The translations under genes were made by a program, and so were the position numbers. This document shows positions 34,085-37,730 of a stretch of DNA of 37,730 nucleotides, one piece after another. Every line of letters begins with the position of its first letter. Positions within the stretch are counted from its first letter, which is position 1. The stretch is taken from the NCBI GenBank assembly GCA_005893295.1, contig VBOY01000014.1, positions 1-37,730 on the forward strand, given 5' to 3'. The stretch comes from Candidatus Eiseniibacteriota bacterium. GTDB lineage: Bacteria > Eisenbacteria > RBG-16-71-46. Under the pieces are notes generated by a model. It worked only from the letters and a program-made list of their open reading frames with translations, did no database searches and was not told where the DNA came from.

Positions 34085-35035
34085 ATGTCCTGGCTCAAAC
34101 GCGAGCGCGCCGGCATCAAGGGCACCAAGACTCCTGGCGTCGAGGTCCCGGAAGGGCTGTGGACCAAGTGCGACGGCTGCGGCGAGGCGCTGTTCCAGAA
34201 GGTGCTCGAGGAGCACCTGTGGACCTGCCCCCACTGCGGGCATCATTTCCGCGTTCCGGCGCGCACCTATCTCGGCCTGTTGGTGGACGAGGGCTCGTTC
34301 TCGGAGCGCGACGCCGGCCTCCAAGCCGGCGACCCCCTTGGCTTCCGCGACGCGCGCATGCGCTACCCGGACCGGCTCAAGGCGGCGCAGCAAGAGACCG
34401 GGCTCAAGGATGCCGCGGTCTCGGGCGTGGCGACGATCGGCGGCAAGCCGGTGGCAATCACGATCATGGATTTCTTCTTCATGGGCGGCAGCATGGGCTC
34501 GGTGGTGGGCGAGCTGGTCGCGCGGTCGATCGAGCGCGCGATCGACGAACGCCGGGCACTGGTGCTGGTGTCGGCCACCGGCGGGGCACGCATGCAAGAA
34601 GGCATTCTGTCGCTCATGCAGATGGCGAAAACGTCCGCGCTGCTCGCGCGACTTCAAGACCAGCGGCTGCCGTTCCTCTCGATCCTCACCGACCCATCCA
34701 CCGCGGGGGTGCTCGCCTCTTACGCTTCGCTCGGTGACGTGATCCTGGCCGAGCCCGGATCTCTGGTCGGGTTCGCCGGCGCCCGGGTGATCCGCCAGAC
34801 CATCGGCGAGGATCTGCCGCCCGGCTTCCAGCGCGCCGAGTTCGTGCTCGAGAAGGGCTTCGTCGATCGCATCGTCCCGCGCCAGCGAATGCGTGACGAA
34901 GTCTCACAGCTGCTCGAGTTCTTCTGGCGGTCGACGCGCGGGTTCGCCCGCGACGGCGATGGCTCGCCGCATGCCTTCCATCCCCATCCGCCCGCGGCGG
35001 GCGGGGGAGTCCAGGCCGGCCCCGGATCGCGGTGA
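34085..35035 (+). CDS. accD: Acetyl-CoA carboxylase carboxyltransferase subunit beta
   Basis: A 316-residue carboxyltransferase beta subunit that moves CO2 from biotin to acetyl-CoA, the first step of fatty-acid synthesis. The N-terminal zinc ribbon has C29, C32, C48 and C51; family segments are MDFFFMGGSMGSVVGE, VSATGGARMQEGILSLMQMAKTSA, LTDPSTAGVLASYASLGD and GFAGARVIRQTI. The last 30 residues are Gly/Pro/His-rich and variable. The ribosome-binding site is weak (GAGGG 12 bases upstream). It overlaps folC by GTGA, a common pairing; accA is not in the window. Confidence 0.96.
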   Translation: MSWLKRERAGIKGTKTPGVEVPEGLWTKCDGCGEALFQKVLEEHLWTCPHCGHHFRVPARTYLGLLVDEGSFSERDAGLQAGDPLGFRDARMRYPDRLKAAQQETGLKDAAVSGVATIGGKPVAITIMDFFFMGGSMGSVVGELVARSIERAIDERRALVLVSATGGARMQEGILSLMQMAKTSALLARLQDQRLPFLSILTDPSTAGVLASYASLGDVILAEPGSLVGFAGARVIRQTIGEDLPPGFQRAEFVLEKGFVDRIVPRQRMRDEVSQLLEFFWRSTRGFARDGDGSPHAFHPHPPAAGGGVQAGPGSR

Positions 35036-36258
35036 GCGTCGATCTCCAGCAGGCCCTCGAAGCCCTGTACGGTCTGGAGCGCCGCAAGGGCGAGCTCGGC
35101 CTGGCGGGCACGCGCGCGCTGCTCGGCGCTCTGGGCGACCCGCAGCGCCGGTTCCGCTCGGTGCACGTGGCCGGCACCAACGGCAAGGGCACGGTGTGCG
35201 CCTTGATCGAGCGCGTGCTGCGGGCCGCCGGCCACCGCACCGGGCTCTACACCTCGCCCCACTTGGTCGATTTCCGGGAGCGCATCCGGGTCTGTGGGCG
35301 CTGGGCGGACGAGGTGTGGCTCGAGCGCCGGCTCCAGCACATCGAAGGCCTGCCGCAGGGTCGGAGCCGGACGTTCTTCGAAGTCTGCACCGCGCTCGCG
35401 TTCGACGCCTTCGCCGACCAGGGAGTCGAGATCGCGGTGGTGGAGGTGGGCCTCGGGGGCCGGCTCGACTGCACCAACGTGATCGATCCCGAGCTCACCG
35501 TGATCACCTCGATCGGGCTCGACCACACCGAGATCCTGGGCGACACGATCGAGGCGATCGCGGCCGAAAAGGCGGGGATCATCAAGCCGGGCGTGCCGGT
35601 GGTCACCGGGGCGCGCGGCGCGGCGCGGCGCGTGATCGAGACGATCGCCCGCGAGCGTGGCGCCCGGGTGATCGCGGGCGCGCGCCCGACGCGGTCGGGC
35701 CGGTCCCTTCCCGAGAACGGGATCGCCCGCGCGAACCTCGGCGTCGCCCTGCGCTCGCTCGCGATCCTCGCCGAGCGCGGGATCTCGATCGGTGAGGCGG
35801 CGCTCGCCGAGGGCCTGGCCCGGGTGCGCTGGCCAGGAAGGCTCGAGGCGTGTCCGAGCGAGCCGCGCCTGTGGTGGGATGGCGCTCACAACGCCGACGG
35901 CGTGCACATGCTCGCCCGCGCTTGGCGCTGGGCCCACGATCGGGCGCCGGTCCTGGCCGTGGTTGCGCTCTCCAAGGACAAGGATGCCGCCGCGTTTCTC
36001 GCCGCCCTGAAGGAGCGCCTGGGCGTCACCCGCATCGTCGCCACGCGGTCCCGCAGCAGCCGCGCCCTCGAGCCGGCGCGGCTCGCGCGCATCGCCGCCG
36101 CCGCCGGGCTCGCGGCTCGCCCGAGCCCGGATGTCCGCGCCGCGCTGCGTGAAGCGCTCGCGGCCGACCTGCCCGGCCCGGTGCTCCTCGTAGGATCCTT
36201 GTTCGCCGTCGGCGAAGCCATGGAAGCGTTGGGCGGAGCGCCAGGGGAATGGCTGTGA
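35032..36258 (+). CDS. folC: Folylpolyglutamate/dihydrofolate synthase
   Basis: A 408-residue Mur-ligase-type enzyme that adds glutamate to folates (and to dihydropteroate if bifunctional). Motifs are VHVAGTNGKGTV (P-loop, 48-54), YTSPHLVDFRERI, VEVGLGGRLDCTNVI, GLDHTEILGDTIEAIAAEKAGIIK and WWDGAHNADG. The GTG at 35032 overlaps the accD stop (GTGA) and gives the usual LQQALEALYGLE start. The end overlaps the OstA-like gene by GTGA. Confidence 0.95.
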   Translation: MSVDLQQALEALYGLERRKGELGLAGTRALLGALGDPQRRFRSVHVAGTNGKGTVCALIERVLRAAGHRTGLYTSPHLVDFRERIRVCGRWADEVWLERRLQHIEGLPQGRSRTFFEVCTALAFDAFADQGVEIAVVEVGLGGRLDCTNVIDPELTVITSIGLDHTEILGDTIEAIAAEKAGIIKPGVPVVTGARGAARRVIETIARERGARVIAGARPTRSGRSLPENGIARANLGVALRSLAILAERGISIGEAALAEGLARVRWPGRLEACPSEPRLWWDGAHNADGVHMLARAWRWAHDRAPVLAVVALSKDKDAAAFLAALKERLGVTRIVATRSRSSRALEPARLARIAAAAGLAARPSPDVRAALREALAADLPGPVLLVGSLFAVGEAMEALGGAPGEWL

Positions 36259-37730
36259 AACTCACGCTCTGGTGCGCGGGCGTGGCGGCAGCGGCGGGGC
36301 TCGTGCCCCTCGGCCCGGCCTGGGGCGCCGCACCTCCGACACCGCCGCTCAACATCAGCGCCGCCAACGTCACCGGGAGCCGTGGACCCGGCGGCGACAT
36401 CGTCTTCCTCAACGGCGACGTGCACATCACGCGCGGGCGCACCGTGATCACCGCGGACCGCGGCCGCTACCTGCGCAGCGAGGCGATGCTCTACCTCGAC
36501 GATCGCGTGCGCATGGTGGACAGCGTCACGACGCTCACCTGCGACCACGCCTCGTTTTCCGAGGATCGCGACGTGCTCGACGTCACCGGCCGCGTGGTGC
36601 TCGAGGACCGTGGGGCGAAGTTGCGGGCGCCGAGCGGCACCTACGATCGCAAGACCGGGCGTGCCGATCTGTTCTTCGGGGTGGAAGCCGAGGACAGCAC
36701 GCAGCGCATCGTCTGCGACCGGCTCGCCTACCTGCGCGATCGCGCGCTGGTCCAGGCGCGCGGGAAGGTGCACGGGGTGGACAAGCAGGACAAGAACGAG
36801 CTGCGCGCCGACTCGGTCGACTACGACCGTGCCGCCCACCGTGCGGTGGCGGTGGGCAACCCCGAGCTGGAGTCGCGCGACGAGGACGGCCGACCCGCGC
36901 TGGTGCGGGCCCTGGTGCTGCGGCTCGACACCGAGGCGCGGATCGCGCGCGCGATCGACTCGGTGCGCATCTCGCGCGACACGCTGCAGGCCCGCGCCGA
37001 CTCGGCGGTGTTCGACGATCGCGCCGAACGTGGCTGGCTGTTCGGCCACCCGCGCGCGTGGGACAACGAAACGAACGTCACCGGTGACACGCTCGAGGTG
37101 TGGACCGAGCGGCGCAAGCTCAAACGCTTCGTGGTGCTGAGCAACGCGGTGATGGACTACAAGGGCGCCCAGCCGGGCACCATCGGCGAGACCAACCTCC
37201 TGCTGGGGCGCCGCGTGGACGTGTTCTTCACCGACCAGACGATCGACAGCCTGATCGCCACCGGCGAGGCCCGCAACGACTACCGCGCGGTCCCGCGGGC
37301 CGGCCGGACCGCCGAGACGAACCGCGCCGAGGGTGACACGATCACGGTGTTCTTCAAGGACCGCAAGGTCGAGCGCGCTCTGGTCCGCAGCAAAGCTCGA
37401 GGTGAGTATCACTTCGCGGTGAACGTGGGAGACACCACGGCGGCCAAGAGCGAGATCGTGCGCTACGACGCGGCGCGCATCGAGTACCAGGTGCCACGCA
37501 ACCGCATCGTTCTCGATCCCGCGGCCCATCTCCTCTACAAGGAGCTGGAGCTGCACGCGCGACGCGTCGAGTTCGACAGCGAACGACAGACCCTGGTGGC
37601 GAGCGGCACGCCGCAGCTGGTCGACCGCGGTGACAAGGTGACGGGCCACCTCATGACCTACGATCTGGAGTCGCGCACCGGCAACATCTATCAAGCCGAG
37701 ACCGAGTACGAGCGCGGGCTCTACCGCGGC
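36255..37730 (+). CDS. OstA/LptD-like LPS transport protein, cut by the window end
   Basis: The first 492 codons of a longer gene. A signal peptide (KLTLWCAGVAAAAGLVPLGPAWGA) is followed by OstA-type beta-jellyroll repeats: ITRGRTVITADRGRYLRSEAM, LTCDHASFSEDRDVLDVTGRV and LRADSVDYDRAAHRAVAVGN. This pattern marks LptA/LptC/LptD-type proteins that ferry lipopolysaccharide to the outer membrane. The length already exceeds LptA, so it is either the N-terminal part of LptD or a multi-repeat OstA protein; no barrel has appeared by 37730. The GTG at 36255 has AGGGGA seven bases upstream and a GTGA overlap with folC; the ATG at 36249 is too close to that site. Confidence 0.82.
   Translation, partial: MKLTLWCAGVAAAAGLVPLGPAWGAAPPTPPLNISAANVTGSRGPGGDIVFLNGDVHITRGRTVITADRGRYLRSEAMLYLDDRVRMVDSVTTLTCDHASFSEDRDVLDVTGRVVLEDRGAKLRAPSGTYDRKTGRADLFFGVEAEDSTQRIVCDRLAYLRDRALVQARGKVHGVDKQDKNELRADSVDYDRAAHRAVAVGNPELESRDEDGRPALVRALVLRLDTEARIARAIDSVRISRDTLQARADSAVFDDRAERGWLFGHPRAWDNETNVTGDTLEVWTERRKLKRFVVLSNAVMDYKGAQPGTIGETNLLLGRRVDVFFTDQTIDSLIATGEARNDYRAVPRAGRTAETNRAEGDTITVFFKDRKVERALVRSKARGEYHFAVNVGDTTAAKSEIVRYDAARIEYQVPRNRIVLDPAAHLLYKELELHARRVEFDSERQTLVASGTPQLVDRGDKVTGHLMTYDLESRTGNIYQAETEYERGLYRG

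Overview
This is a 37.7 kb stretch of high-GC bacterial chromosome, densely packed with mostly housekeeping and central-metabolism genes. Many neighbouring genes overlap by four bases (ATGA or GTGA), which suggests long translationally coupled operons. Outer-membrane genes (a TonB-dependent receptor, an OstA/LptD-like protein) indicate a diderm. A PorY/PorX-like pair next to tsaE resembles Bacteroidota and related FCB lineages. With the GC content, this makes me favour an uncultured high-GC FCB lineage such as Eisenbacteria or Gemmatimonadota; that placement is inference. I saw no tRNA, rRNA, CRISPR array, phage gene or intact insertion sequence.

Region 1 (85-4886, plus): beta-oxidation or butyryl-CoA genes: thiolase, 3-hydroxyacyl-CoA dehydrogenase, acyl-CoA dehydrogenase, a small membrane protein, and a second acyl-CoA dehydrogenase whose 3' end has lost the catalytic glutamate codon. 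Region 2 (5012-7824): a cysteine-synthase-like PLP enzyme, a ChrB-like protein (minus) and a DUF362 protein. Region 3 (7843-14527, minus): an operon of acpS, biotin carboxylase, biotin carrier, methylmalonyl-CoA mutase large subunit, methylmalonyl-CoA epimerase and an ABC-2 exporter. It covers much of the propionyl-CoA to succinyl-CoA route but lacks a carboxyltransferase and the B12-binding mutase subunit. A TonB-dependent receptor lies upstream (14591-16984, minus).

Region 4 (17184-23681, plus): tgt-yajC-def-fmt-rsmB-PASTA protein-rpe, a translation, RNA-modification and secretion operon. Its tgt/yajC junction carries an exact 61-bp tandem duplication. A convergent ArsR-SRPBCC fusion gene (23635-24414, minus) follows, with a promoter that predicts a leaderless mRNA. 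Region 5 (24609-36258 and on, plus): ffh, rpsP, a HemC-like protein that lacks the cofactor cysteine, a small TPR lipoprotein, serS, a PorY-like kinase, a PorX-like response regulator with a PglZ domain, tsaE, a tsaB-rimI fusion, a long palindromic element, accD, folC, and the start of an OstA/LptD-like gene that runs off the window.

The strongest leads are the HemC-like putative pseudoenzyme, the broken acyl-CoA dehydrogenase, the duplicated tgt/yajC junction with its chimeric micro-ORF, the PorXY-like pair, and the palindromic element before accD. No intergenic stretch exceeds about 220 bases.
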